Positions 41,259 to 50,654 of a stretch of 64,000 nucleotides of DNA are shown here, one piece after another. The stretch is from Pseudomonadota bacterium. GTDB lineage: Bacteria; Pseudomonadota; Gammaproteobacteria; Burkholderiales; Burkholderiaceae_E. A model generated the notes under the pieces. The model did not search any database and was not told the origin of the DNA. It was given only the letters and a program-made list of their open reading frames with translations. Both the position numbers and the translations under genes were made by a program. The stretch covers positions 1-64,000 of the forward strand of contig JAEWGX010000041.1 of the NCBI GenBank assembly GCA_023388075.1, read 5' to 3'. The first letter of the stretch is position 1, and the number at the start of each line of letters is the position of its first letter.

Positions 41259-41897
41259 ATGAGCTACTGGCTGGATGAGCGCGTCGCATCCCTGGTCGAC
41301 GCCCGCGGCCGCCGGCTCGATGCCGCCACGCGCAACTGGCAGGAGGCTCCGCACGTCAAACCGGAGCCACCGCCGGGCGCCCGCCGGCTGGAGGCACCGG
41401 AGGCGGTGGCCTGGCTGCAGGAGCACAGCGGGCATCCGATACGCGTGCCGGTGGGCGTCATCGGCCCGCGCGATGCGACGTCTGCCCAGATGGCGGTCGC
41501 GCAGCGCGTCGGCGCGGGGCTCGCGCAGATGGGACTGGCCGTCGTCTGCGGCGGCCGCCAAGGCATCATGGAAGCGGTCGCCCAGGGTGCCTCGGGCCAC
41601 GACGGCATCGTGATCGGGCTGCTGCCCGAGCCCTCGCCGGAGGCGGCCAACCCGTTCCTCACCCATGTGATCGCCACCGGTCTCGGCGAAGCCAGGAATG
41701 CGCTGATCGCGCGCTCGGCGTTCTGCCTGGTCGCGATCGGCGACAGCTACGGCACGCTCTCGGAGGTGGCGCTCGGCCTGCAGTTCGGCAAGCGGGTGTT
41801 CGGTCTCGCCGGCGCCGCGCGGGTACATGGCGTCGAGCACCGCTCCGACGCGGAGGCGGCCCTGCTCTCCGTCGCCAACCACATCCTCGCGAACTAG
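41259..41897 (+). CDS. LOG/TIGR00725-like Rossmann protein
   Basis: 212 residues. The core is PVGVIGPRDATSAQMAVAQR, LAVVCGGRQGIMEAVAQGAS near residue 100, and GDSYGTLSEVALGLQFGKRV near 160, the TIGR00725 pattern related to lysine-decarboxylase-like cytokinin hydrolases (LOG) and DprA. The canonical PGGxGT loop is replaced by GDSYGT, so nucleotide hydrolysis is uncertain. It diverges from the RHS gene across 92 bases. Confidence 0.8.
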   Translation: MSYWLDERVASLVDARGRRLDAATRNWQEAPHVKPEPPPGARRLEAPEAVAWLQEHSGHPIRVPVGVIGPRDATSAQMAVAQRVGAGLAQMGLAVVCGGRQGIMEAVAQGASGHDGIVIGLLPEPSPEAANPFLTHVIATGLGEARNALIARSAFCLVAIGDSYGTLSEVALGLQFGKRVFGLAGAARVHGVEHRSDAEAALLSVANHILAN

Positions 41898-42003
41898 CGG
41901 CCGCGCCCGACGCCATCGCGGCGAGGGTCGTATCATGGAGCCCTGATCCGCGTGGCGGCCCCCCGGCCGGCCAGCACGAGCGGACACCTCACGGAGATGC
42001 CCC

Positions 42004-43044
42004 ATGACCGACCATACCCATTCCGCGTCCGTGGACCGACACGTCGCCTCCGCGCCGCGGCGCCGCTTCAACCGCTCCGCGGTGCTCGCCGTCGCCGCGA
42101 CCGGCGGATTGCTTGGCGCCACCGCCTCCTTGCGCGCACAGGAGGGCTACCCGTCGCGGCCGATCTCCATGGTCGTGCCGTTTCCTCCCGGCGGCGTGGC
42201 CGACACGGTGGGTCGACCCGTGGCCGAGGCGATGGGTCGCATGCTGAACCAGTCGGTGGTGGTGGAGAACAAGGCCGGCGCGGGCGGCGGCATCGGGATG
42301 GCCCAGGTCGCCAACGCCAAGCCGGACGGCTACTCGACCCTGCTCGCGCTCTGCTCGATCGCCATCCTTCCGGAAGCCGACCGGGTGCTGAACCGCAAGC
42401 CGCTCTACCAGCTCGGCGACCTCGAGCCGATCGCGCGCATCACGGCCGATCCCACGGTGCTGGTCGTGCGCGCGAACAGCCCGTGGAAGACCTTCAAGGA
42501 GTTCATCGACGACGCCAAGGCGCGTCCCGGCCGCATCACCTTCGGCTCCTCCGGCAACTACGGCACCATGCACGTGCCGATGGAGATGCTGAAGCAGGCG
42601 ACCAAGACCTACCTGCTGCACGTGCCATACACGGGCGCGGGGCCGGCTATCGTCGGCCTGCTCGGCGAGCAGGTGGACGCCCTCGCCACCGGGCCGGCGA
42701 CCATCGTCCAGCATGTGAAGTCCGGCCGGCTGCGTGCGCTCGCGCACTGGGGAACCGGACGTCTCGGACCGCTGCCGGACGTCCCGAGCATCCAGGAGCT
42801 GGGCTACCCGGTGACGTTCTCGCAATGGGCCGGGGTGTTCGTGCCGTCCGGCACGCCGGAGCCTGTCGTGGCCAAGCTGCGCGACGCCGCCCGCAAGGCG
42901 GTCAAGGACGAGCGCCTGATCAACGCGATCGGCACTGCCGGCTCGCCCATCCAGTACATGGACGCGCCGGAGTTCGCCAAGTTCGTGGCCGAGGAGGCCA
43001 AGGTCTTCCAGACGGTGGTCGATCGCATCGGCAAGCAGGAGTAG
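42004..43044 (+). CDS. Bug/TctC-type tripartite tricarboxylate transporter binding protein
   Basis: 346 residues. A twin-arginine-like signal (RRRFNRSAVLAVAATGG) ends at SLRAQ-EG, followed by YPSRPISMVVPFPPGGVADT and VENKAGAGGGIGMAQVANAK, diagnostic of the Bug family. It binds a carboxylate or related anion in the periplasm. There are no TctAB genes nearby. It is separated from the convergent purine transporter operon by a perfect ten-pair hairpin. Confidence 0.93.
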   Translation: MTDHTHSASVDRHVASAPRRRFNRSAVLAVAATGGLLGATASLRAQEGYPSRPISMVVPFPPGGVADTVGRPVAEAMGRMLNQSVVVENKAGAGGGIGMAQVANAKPDGYSTLLALCSIAILPEADRVLNRKPLYQLGDLEPIARITADPTVLVVRANSPWKTFKEFIDDAKARPGRITFGSSGNYGTMHVPMEMLKQATKTYLLHVPYTGAGPAIVGLLGEQVDALATGPATIVQHVKSGRLRALAHWGTGRLGPLPDVPSIQELGYPVTFSQWAGVFVPSGTPEPVVAKLRDAARKAVKDERLINAIGTAGSPIQYMDAPEFAKFVAEEAKVFQTVVDRIGKQE

Positions 43045-43057
43045 CCTGCCGGGCGCG

Positions 43058-43081
43058 GTGCGCCGGCAGTCGCCGGCGCAC
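43058..43081. terminator. Bidirectional hairpin between convergent genes
   Basis: GTGCGCCGGC (43058-43067) and GCCGGCGCAC (43072-43081) form a perfect ten-pair stem with loop AGTC, between the Bug gene stop and the BMP gene stop. No T-run; the position suggests a shared terminator. Confidence 0.55.
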
Positions 43082-43096
43082 TGAACGGGCCGGGCG

Positions 43097-44188
43097 CTAC
43101 TTGCTCGGCAGCTTGCCCTGCACGCCCTGGACGTAGTAGTCCATCTTCGAGAGCGTGTTGTCGTCCATCACCTTGCCGGCGGGGAGCCGCTCCTTGCCGG
43201 TGTTGTCCAGCACAGGACCGGTGAAGGGATGCAGCGTCCCGGCGATGATCTCCTTCTCCAGCCCGGCGACCGTATCGGCGACCTCCTTCGGCACCACCGG
43301 ATTGAGCGGGGCGATCCGGATCATGCCATCCTTCATCCCGCCCCAGATGCTGCCCGGCTTCCAGGTGCCCGCGATCTTCTGCTCGGCTACGCGGGTGTAG
43401 TAGGCGCCCCATTCGTGGACGGTGGCGCTCAGTTGCGCCTTGGGCCCGTACTTGGACATGTCCGAGTGGTAGCCGAAGGCGTAGACGCCCTTCTCCTCGG
43501 CCGCCTGCACCGTCGCGGTCGAATCGGTGTGGTGGGTGACGATGTCCGCGCCCTGCGCGATCAGGGTGTTGGCCGCCTCGCGCTCGCGGCCCGGGTCGAA
43601 CCACGAGTTGACCCAGACCACCTTGACCTCGGCCTTCGGGTTGACGCTGCGCATGCCGCGGGTGAATGCGTTGATGCCCTGGAGGACCTCCGGGATCGGG
43701 AATGCGCCCACGTAGCCGGCGACGTTGGTCTTGGTCATCTTGCCCGCGATCACGCCGTTCAGGTAGCGCCCCTCGTAGAAGCGCGCGTTGTAGGTGCCGA
43801 CGTTCTTCGAGGTCCGGTAGCCGGTCGCATGCTCGAACGAAACCTTGGGAAACTGCTGCGCCACCTTGATCGTCGGGTTCATGTAGCCGAACGAGGTGGT
43901 GAAGATCAACTGGCTGCCGCTCGAGGCGAGCTCGCGGATGACCCGTTCGGCATCCGCTCCCTCGGCCACGTTCTCGACCACGCGCGACGTGACCTTGCCG
44001 CCCAGCGCCTGCTCCATCTCCTTGCGCCCCTTGTCGTGCTGGAACGTCCAGCCGGCGTCCCCGATGGGGCTCACGTAGACGTAGCCGATGCGCAGCGGAT
44101 CCTGGGCCTGGGACGGACCGATGGCGACGAGCGAGCCGGCGGCGGCCACGACGGCGGCAGCGCGGAAGAAGCGGTGTGGCGAAGGCAT
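43097..44188 (-). CDS. BMP-family (PnrA-like) nucleoside ABC transporter binding protein
   Basis: 363 residues from the ATG at 44188 (CAGGAGT upstream). A Sec signal ends GPSQAQ. The mature part has IGYVYVSPIGDAGWTFQHDK, FATTSFGY-like IFTTSFGYMNPTIKVAQQF, GTYNARFYEGRYLNGVIAGK and VVWVNSWFDPGREREAANTL, hallmarks of BMP proteins that bind purine nucleosides or bases. It is the last gene of the transporter operon, 22 bases after the permease. Confidence 0.93.
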   Translation of the reverse strand: MPSPHRFFRAAAVVAAAGSLVAIGPSQAQDPLRIGYVYVSPIGDAGWTFQHDKGRKEMEQALGGKVTSRVVENVAEGADAERVIRELASSGSQLIFTTSFGYMNPTIKVAQQFPKVSFEHATGYRTSKNVGTYNARFYEGRYLNGVIAGKMTKTNVAGYVGAFPIPEVLQGINAFTRGMRSVNPKAEVKVVWVNSWFDPGREREAANTLIAQGADIVTHHTDSTATVQAAEEKGVYAFGYHSDMSKYGPKAQLSATVHEWGAYYTRVAEQKIAGTWKPGSIWGGMKDGMIRIAPLNPVVPKEVADTVAGLEKEIIAGTLHPFTGPVLDNTGKERLPAGKVMDDNTLSKMDYYVQGVQGKLPSK

Positions 44189-44210
44189 GGCGGTACTCCT
44201 GCGTGGCGGG

Positions 44211-45131
44211 TCAATCGGGTCGGTACGGCCGGCCGAGCGAAACCGGCGCATTGAGGCGAATGGTAGCGGGGTTGCGCGAGATCAGGACCAGCACGACGAT
44301 GGTGGCGAGATACGGCAAGGCGGAGAGGAACTGGGAAGGCACGGCGACGCCCGCGCCCTGCGCGAAAAACTGCGCGATGGTAACGCCGCCGAAGAGATAG
44401 GCCCCGAAAAGGACGCGGCCGGGTCGCCACGTGGCGAAGACGACCAGCGCAAGCGCGATCCAGCCCCGGCCCGCCACCAGCCCCTCCGTCCACATCGGGG
44501 TGTAGAACTCGGCCAGGTACGCGCCTCCGAGCCCCGCCATCGCGCCGCCGAAGAGCGTCGCGATGTAGCGGATCAGGATCACCGGGTAGCCGATGGCGTG
44601 TGCCGACTCCGGCGATTCTCCCACCGCGCGCAGCACCAGGCCGGCCCGCGAGCGATAAAGGAACCAGCTCATCAGCGCGAACAGCAGCCACGACCCGTAG
44701 ACCAGCAGGTGATGCTGGAAGAGCGCCGGTCCGACCAGCGGGATGTCCGAGAGGAACGGCACCGGCCAGGGCTCCTGGGCGCGAAGGGCAATGCTCTCGA
44801 GCGGCTTGCCGGCGAACGCGCTGAGGCCAAGTCCGAACAGCGTAAGCGCGAGGCCGGCGGCCACCTGGTTGGCCATGAGCTGCAAGGTGAGCACCGCGAA
44901 CACCAGCGCCATCGCGGCGCCGGCGGCCATGCCGGCGAGGATCCCGGCCCAGGGATTGCCGGTCGCGACCGTCGCGGCGAATCCCGCAACCGCGCCCACC
45001 ACCATCATGCCTTCCACGCCGAGATTCAGCACGCCCGACTTCTCCGCGATCAGCTCGCCGAGCGCGGCATAGACGAGCGGCGTGCCGGCCGCGATGGCCG
45101 CGGCCACGATCGCGACCAGCGTCTGGCTCAT
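44211..45131 (-). CDS. Nucleoside/purine ABC transporter permease (NupQ-like)
   Basis: 306 residues, about eight membrane segments. The start SGTPLVYAALGELIAEKSGV-type segment (here GTPLVYAALGELIAEKSGVL) followed by NLGVEGMMVVGAVAGFAAT is typical of the second permease of BMP-dependent transporters. The ATG at 45131 overlaps the first permease stop as ATGA. It forms the channel with the larger permease. Confidence 0.92.
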   Translation of the reverse strand: MSQTLVAIVAAAIAAGTPLVYAALGELIAEKSGVLNLGVEGMMVVGAVAGFAATVATGNPWAGILAGMAAGAAMALVFAVLTLQLMANQVAAGLALTLFGLGLSAFAGKPLESIALRAQEPWPVPFLSDIPLVGPALFQHHLLVYGSWLLFALMSWFLYRSRAGLVLRAVGESPESAHAIGYPVILIRYIATLFGGAMAGLGGAYLAEFYTPMWTEGLVAGRGWIALALVVFATWRPGRVLFGAYLFGGVTIAQFFAQGAGVAVPSQFLSALPYLATIVVLVLISRNPATIRLNAPVSLGRPYRPD

Positions 45132-46228
45132 GGAGCCGTCGGCGCCGTGACGGCTGCAACCGGCGCGGGTTGGCGCACCGCGCGAAGGCGATAGTTGATG
45201 AACACGTCCGAACCGAGCAGGAAGAAGAGCAGCAGCCCGTGGAAGAGGCCCGTGATGGCGGCCGGCAGGGCCAGGCCGATCTGCGCCGACTCGCCGCCCA
45301 GGTAGAGCAGCGACATGAGCAGGCTCGCGAGCAGCACGCCGACAGGATGCAGGCGTCCCACGAAGGCGACGATGATCGCGGCGAAGCCGTAGCCGGGCGA
45401 CACCTGCGGCTGGAGCTGGCCGATGGGCCCGGCCACCTCGCCCATGCCCGCCAGCCCCGCGGCCCCGCCGCCAAGCAGCAAACCGACCCACACCAGGCGG
45501 CGCGCGCCGAAGCCGGCATAGCCCGCGGCCGGCGCGGCGTAGCCGCTCACCCGCATTTGGAAGCCCAGGAAGCTGCGGGAGAGCAGCAGGTAGCCGGCCG
45601 CCACGCCGGCAAGGGCAACCACCAGCCCGAGGTTGAGCCGGGTGCCTTCGAGCAGGATCGGATAGAGCGCATCCTCCCCGAAGAGCCGGCTCTGCGGGAA
45701 GTTGAACCCCTCGGGGTCCTTCCACGGCCCGTGCACCAGCCAGCTGAGCAGCAGGTTCGCCACGTACACCAGCATCAGGCTCACCAGGATCTCGTTGGTG
45801 TTGAAGCGGGTGCGCAGGAAGGCAGGTATCGCGGCCCAGGCGAGGCCGCCGGCCAGGCCGGCGGCCATCATGAGCGGCAGCAGCCAGGGCCCGCCGTCCT
45901 CGTGGAACCACAGCGCGACGCCGCCCGCGCAGATGGCGCCGAGAATGAGCTGGCCTTCGGCGCCGATGTTCCAGACGTTGGCACGGAAGCCGCAGGCCAG
46001 GCCGACTCCGATCAGCATGAGCGGCGCGGCCTTGAGCAGGAGCTCGGCGACGCCGTCGAGATCGTCGACGGGCGCGACGAAGAAGGTGTGGAACGCGGTG
46101 AGCGGGTCCTTGCCGAGCAACGGGAAGAGGACGAACCCCGCGACCAGGGTGAGCGCGGCCGCGAGCAATGGCGAGACCCACGCCATCAGGCGGGAAGGTC
46201 GGGCGCGCGCCTCAAGCCGCAGTCGCAT
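45128..46228 (-). CDS. Nucleoside/purine ABC transporter permease (NupP-like)
   Basis: 366 residues, about nine membrane segments. GFRANVWNIGAEGQLILGAI near residue 85 is the EAA-like signature of this permease type (BPD_transp_2), and SPGYGFAAIIVAFVGRLHPV near 280 is also characteristic. It overlaps the ATPase gene end by 17 bases and the second permease by four, so the four transporter genes form one operon. Confidence 0.93.
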   Translation of the reverse strand: MRLRLEARARPSRLMAWVSPLLAAALTLVAGFVLFPLLGKDPLTAFHTFFVAPVDDLDGVAELLLKAAPLMLIGVGLACGFRANVWNIGAEGQLILGAICAGGVALWFHEDGGPWLLPLMMAAGLAGGLAWAAIPAFLRTRFNTNEILVSLMLVYVANLLLSWLVHGPWKDPEGFNFPQSRLFGEDALYPILLEGTRLNLGLVVALAGVAAGYLLLSRSFLGFQMRVSGYAAPAAGYAGFGARRLVWVGLLLGGGAAGLAGMGEVAGPIGQLQPQVSPGYGFAAIIVAFVGRLHPVGVLLASLLMSLLYLGGESAQIGLALPAAITGLFHGLLLFFLLGSDVFINYRLRAVRQPAPVAAVTAPTAP

Positions 46229-47774
46229 CGATCACCTCTGGCGGAGCTGCATGCCGCGCCGCCGGTCCGCCCGGCCACATGCCGCTCAGCCACTGACCGA
46301 TCTCCTCCACGCCGGTTTCGCGCACCGGACGGATGGGCGAGAGCCGGCCCTGCGCGAGCACGGCGATCCGGTCGCAGACCTCGAAGAGCTCCTCCAGGTC
46401 TTCCGAGAAGACCAGCACCGCGACCCCTTCGTTGCGCAGGTCGATGATGCGCTGGCGGATGAACGCGGCCGCGCCGACGTCGACGCCCCAGGTGGGTTGC
46501 GCCACCACCAGGAGGCGCGGACGCTGCAGCATCTCGCGGCCGACGATGAACTTCTGCAGGTTGCCGCCGGAGAGGCTGCGCGCCTCGGCATCCACGCCGC
46601 TGCAGCGAACGTCGTACTCGGCTATGCAGCGACGCGCGAAGTCGCGCACCCGGGCGAAGCGGATGAGGCCATGGCTCACCGCGCCATCGCCGTTGGCGGT
46701 GAGCAGCGCGTTCTCGGCAAGCGACATCTCCGGCACCGCGCCCCGGCCAAGGCGTTCCTCGGGAACGTAGCAGAGCCCGAGGTCGCGGCGCCCGCGCGCA
46801 TCGAGCCTTCCGGCCGGATGGCCATCGATCCGGATACGCGCCGGGTCCCTTGCCGGCTGCTCGCCCGAGATGGCGGCGAGCAACTCGCGCTGCCCGTTGC
46901 CCGAGATGCCGGCGATGCCGAGCACCTCGCCGGCATGGACCATGAGATCGATCGACTCGAGGCGCATCGCGAACTCGTCCGCGGGCGGAAGCGAGAGGCG
47001 GTCCAGCACGAGCCGCGGGGGACCGACCCGCGGCGCGCCCTGCCGCGTCTGGGGCAGCTCCCGGCCGATCATCATCCGGGCCAGCGTTCCCGCCGTCTCC
47101 ACGCGCGGATCGCAGTGCCCGGTCACCCGGCCGCCGCGCAGCACGGTGGCGCGGGTGCAGAGCTCGCGGATCTCGTCCAGCTTGTGGCTGATGTAGAGGA
47201 CGGTGCGGCCCTCTGCGGCGAGCTGGCGCAGCGTATCGAACAGATCGCGCACGGCCTGCGGCGTGAGCACCGAGGTCGGCTCGTCCATGATGAGCAGGCG
47301 CGGGTCGGCGAGCAGGCAGCGCACGATCTCCACCCGCTGGCGCTCCCCGACCGAAAGCGAGTGCACCAGGCGCCGCGGATCGACGGCGAGCCCGTAGCGC
47401 CGCGACACGTCGGCGATGCGGTCAGCGAGTCCGTCCGCGGCCGCGACGGGCAGGGCGAGCGCGACGTTCTCCGCCACGGTGAGCGTCTCGAACAGCGAGA
47501 AGTGCTGGAACACCATGCCGATGCCGAGGGCTCGCGCCTGCGCCGGGTTGGCGATCGCGACCGGCTCGCCCTCCCAGCGGATCTCGCCCGCATCCGGCTT
47601 CACCACGCCGTAGAGGATCTTCATCAGCGTGCTCTTGCCGGCGCCGTTCTCGCCGAGCACCGCATGGATCTCCCCAGGCATCGCGGCAAGCGAGACGTCC
47701 TGGTTGGCGACGACGGCGGGATAGACCTTGGTGATGCCGACGAGCTCGATGCGCGGAACCGACGTACCGGTCAT
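46212..47774 (-). CDS. Nucleoside/purine ABC transporter ATP-binding protein
   Basis: 520 residues with two fused ABC cassettes. The first is intact: Walker A GENGAGKST near 43, signature LSVGERQRVEIVRCL near 145, Walker B LLIMDEPTSVLTPQ. The second is degenerate at Walker A (GISGNGQREL) but has signature LSGGNLQKFIVGREM near 425, as usual in sugar/nucleoside importers. The ATG at 47774 overlaps the xdhC stop as ATGA. It energises uptake through the two permeases. Confidence 0.94.
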   Translation of the reverse strand: MTGTSVPRIELVGITKVYPAVVANQDVSLAAMPGEIHAVLGENGAGKSTLMKILYGVVKPDAGEIRWEGEPVAIANPAQARALGIGMVFQHFSLFETLTVAENVALALPVAAADGLADRIADVSRRYGLAVDPRRLVHSLSVGERQRVEIVRCLLADPRLLIMDEPTSVLTPQAVRDLFDTLRQLAAEGRTVLYISHKLDEIRELCTRATVLRGGRVTGHCDPRVETAGTLARMMIGRELPQTRQGAPRVGPPRLVLDRLSLPPADEFAMRLESIDLMVHAGEVLGIAGISGNGQRELLAAISGEQPARDPARIRIDGHPAGRLDARGRRDLGLCYVPEERLGRGAVPEMSLAENALLTANGDGAVSHGLIRFARVRDFARRCIAEYDVRCSGVDAEARSLSGGNLQKFIVGREMLQRPRLLVVAQPTWGVDVGAAAFIRQRIIDLRNEGVAVLVFSEDLEELFEVCDRIAVLAQGRLSPIRPVRETGVEEIGQWLSGMWPGGPAARHAAPPEVIDATAA

Positions 47775-48889
47775 GGCGCGACGACGGCAGGGACCAATCG
47801 CCCGCCTGCGCTCTCGCGCCCGGATTGCGGCCGCTCGCCCGGCTGCCCGGCGCGCCAGCGCTCCCGCTCGCGCAGCAACTGCGCCGCCACCGCGACCGCG
47901 ATGCTGGCCGGCGCCTTGTCGGCGATGCCCTCGATCCCGATCGGGCACGTCATGCGCGCAAGCGACGCGCCATCGATGCCGCGCCCGGCCAGCCGCCGCT
48001 CGAAGCGACGCCGCTTGCTCAGCGACCCGATGAGGCCGAACCAGCGGAAGCCTCCCCGGTGGAGGATCGCGTGCGCGAGCGCCTCGTCGAGCGCATGGCT
48101 GTGCGTCATGACCAGGAAGCAGCAGTTGGCGGGGGCCGCCGCGACCTCGCCGACCGGATCGTCGCTCACGACCATCCGCAGGTTGCCGGCGGGCGGCGAG
48201 ACAGGGAACGCATCGGCCCGCTCGTCGACCCAGTGGATGCGGCCCGCAAGGGGAGCGAGGATCGGCACCAGCGCCCGGGCGACATGCCCGGCTCCGAAGA
48301 GCACCAGCTCGAGGTCCGGCGGCAGCACCGGGTCGAGGAGCAGAAGCGCTCCGTTCTTCTCCGGCAACGCCACGAGCGTGGTCGCGTCGCCCTGCTCCAG
48401 CATCCGCCTGGCATGCGCGACGACCGCGGCGTCGCTGGGCGCCGCGCCGACGGAGCCGTGCCGCTCGCCTTCGGCGACCACCATCGCGCCGGCGCTGGCC
48501 GGCCGGCCCACCGCACTGGCCAGGACGCAGGGCACGCCGCGCTCGCGCAGCGCGTGCACCTGCGCGAGCCACGGCGCCTGCGCGGCGTCGGCAGGAACCG
48601 CCTCGAACATCAGGTTGACCAGCCCGCCACAGCACTGGCCGAGCGAGGCACCCAGGGGAAAGCGCCGCAACGCCCCCGGGCCGCCGTCGGCAAGCAGATC
48701 TCGGGCGATCGCCACCGCGCGCAGCTCCAGTTGCCCGCCGCCGATCGTGCCATGCTGCCCGGACGCCGTCACCACCATCCGGGTGCCCGGCTCGCGCGGT
48801 ACCGAACCGCGAGCGGAGGCGACGGTCACGAGCATGGCCGGTTCCGCCCGTTGGCGACAGCCGAGCAGCGCTTCGATCCAGTCTTCCAT
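47771..48889 (-). CDS. xdhC: XdhC-family xanthine dehydrogenase maturation protein
   Basis: 372 residues from the ATG at 48889. XdhC inserts sulfurated molybdenum cofactor into xanthine dehydrogenase. The family marks are the CCGG motif in LGQCCGGLVNLMFEAV near residue 97, the Rossmann segment LVLFGAGHVARALV near 195, and MTHSHALDEALAHAILHRG with GLIGSLSKRRRF near 270-300. It is first in an operon with a purine-type ABC transporter, which supports purine catabolism. No xdhA or xdhB is in the window. Confidence 0.9.
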   Translation of the reverse strand: MEDWIEALLGCRQRAEPAMLVTVASARGSVPREPGTRMVVTASGQHGTIGGGQLELRAVAIARDLLADGGPGALRRFPLGASLGQCCGGLVNLMFEAVPADAAQAPWLAQVHALRERGVPCVLASAVGRPASAGAMVVAEGERHGSVGAAPSDAAVVAHARRMLEQGDATTLVALPEKNGALLLLDPVLPPDLELVLFGAGHVARALVPILAPLAGRIHWVDERADAFPVSPPAGNLRMVVSDDPVGEVAAAPANCCFLVMTHSHALDEALAHAILHRGGFRWFGLIGSLSKRRRFERRLAGRGIDGASLARMTCPIGIEGIADKAPASIAVAVAAQLLRERERWRAGQPGERPQSGRESAGGRLVPAVVAP

Positions 48890-49021
48890 AGCTCCGATTA
48901 GACACCGGCCGGGGAAATCCGGCCAACGCACCCGGTCACCGGCCCCTGGCGACTGCGCGAACCCGAGGAGCCTGGCCGCGGAAGGAGCGACCATGGCGTC
49001 GGGAGGCTGCCGGACAGGCGC

Positions 49022-50554
49022 CTAGAGCTGGTAGCCCACCGCTCGAACGACCCCCTCGAGCACGTCGCGCCACCATCCCGGCAGGCGCGCCTCGGCCGGG
49101 CTGGCGCGGTCGGCCCGCCCCGAGATCCAGGCGTCCAGCCACGCGATCTCCGCCCGGCCGTAGAAGGCGGCCATCACCTCGAAGTTGAGCAGCAGGCTGC
49201 GGGTGTCGACGTTGGCGGTGCCGCACAGCGCGAGCCGATCGTCGATCACCACCGCCTTCGCATGCATCATCTCCGGATCGAGCAGCACCTTGCCGCCGGC
49301 CCGCACGAGCTGCCGTACCGACCGCTCGCGCGCGATATCGGCCAGCCGGTGATTGGAGCGCGCCGGGATCAAGACCGTCACGCGCACGCCGCGCCGGCAG
49401 GCAAGGCAGAGCGCCGAGAGCAGCGCATCGTCCGGCACGAAGTAAGGTGTCGCGATCCGCAGGCGCCTGCGCGCCTGGTAGGCCGCCGAGAGCAGCAGCG
49501 AATACACCGTGTCGTCGGCATGATCCGGCCCGCTCGCGATGATCTGCGCCACTGCCCCGCCGGCGCCCTCGGTCTCGACCGGCCAGGACGGCATGGCGGC
49601 GGCGTCGGGTAGTGCTTCCCCCTCGTCGGCAGCCGAGACCGCGCTCACGGCCCGCCTCCCGCGTCCGCTCGCCATCGACCAGTCGTGGTCGAAGAGCGCC
49701 TGCGCATGCGTCGCCAGCGGCCCGTGCACGGTGAAGCTCAGGTCCTCCCATGCCGGACGACCGGGCCGATCGACGAAGTACTCGTTCGCGAGGTTGCGCC
49801 CGCCGCTCCAGACGCGGGCACCGTCGGCCACCACCAGCTTGCGATGGTTGCGCAGGTTGGTGCGTCCGCGCAGCGGGTTGTGCAACAGCGGCATGAACCA
49901 CTGCACCGTGACGCCCGCCCGCCGGAGGGTGCGCAGTCCGCTGCGCGACGTCCTGAAGCTGCCGAACGCATCGAGCAGGAGACGAACGCGCACTCCACGC
50001 GCCGCAGTCCGCTCGAGCTCCCGGACGACCGTCGCGCCGGTCTCGTCGTCGCCAAGCAGGAACGTGCAGACGTCGAGCGTGCGTTCCGCGTCCCGGAACA
50101 GCGCGAGCAGCGCGCGCCAGGATGCCTGGCCATCCTCCTGGAAGGCGACGCGGTTGCCGGCGGTGGGCGGAGGCATCTCGAACGCCACGAGGAGTTGCGT
50201 CGCCCAGGCGGGGCCCGCCACGGCCGGGCCCGCCTCGACGCCGGGTTCGCCGCCGCTTGCCGGCGCCGCGTTCAGCTCCCGCGTCGGCGTACCGGTGGCC
50301 GCCGCGAGCCGCATGCGCGGACGCGCGTACTTGCGGGTGCCGAAGAAGAGGAAGAGCGGCAGGCCGACATAGGGCAGCGCGGCGATGAGCACCACCCAGG
50401 CGACCGCCGCGGACGGTTGCCGCCGATGCCGCCCGATCCGCGTCACCATCACGTACACCAGCAACCCGAGGATCGCGAGCGCGCCGTGGTCGAACAGCGT
50501 CCAGACGAACGACAGGCGCGATCTCTCCAAGCCGCTGGCCTCCATCCCGGACAT
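49022..50554 (-). CDS. cls: Cardiolipin synthase (PLD family)
   Basis: 510 residues. Two N-terminal membrane spans (about 15-35 and 50-70) precede two phospholipase D domains: the first HKD-like motif is LRNHRKLVVADGARVWSGG near 255, the second MMHAKAVVIDDRLALCGTA near 435. It makes cardiolipin from two phosphatidylglycerols at the inner membrane. Starts at ATG 50554 or ATG 50545. It stands alone, divergent from dgoK. Confidence 0.92.
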   Translation of the reverse strand: MSGMEASGLERSRLSFVWTLFDHGALAILGLLVYVMVTRIGRHRRQPSAAVAWVVLIAALPYVGLPLFLFFGTRKYARPRMRLAAATGTPTRELNAAPASGGEPGVEAGPAVAGPAWATQLLVAFEMPPPTAGNRVAFQEDGQASWRALLALFRDAERTLDVCTFLLGDDETGATVVRELERTAARGVRVRLLLDAFGSFRTSRSGLRTLRRAGVTVQWFMPLLHNPLRGRTNLRNHRKLVVADGARVWSGGRNLANEYFVDRPGRPAWEDLSFTVHGPLATHAQALFDHDWSMASGRGRRAVSAVSAADEGEALPDAAAMPSWPVETEGAGGAVAQIIASGPDHADDTVYSLLLSAAYQARRRLRIATPYFVPDDALLSALCLACRRGVRVTVLIPARSNHRLADIARERSVRQLVRAGGKVLLDPEMMHAKAVVIDDRLALCGTANVDTRSLLLNFEVMAAFYGRAEIAWLDAWISGRADRASPAEARLPGWWRDVLEGVVRAVGYQL

Positions 50555-50654
50555 CGTTTGCGGTATCTTGCATGCTATCCGCAGTCCCGCCCCTGCCGCC
50601 GCAATCCGCACCGTCGGCCCTTTCTCTTCAGCCACGCCTCGCCAGCCAACCTTC

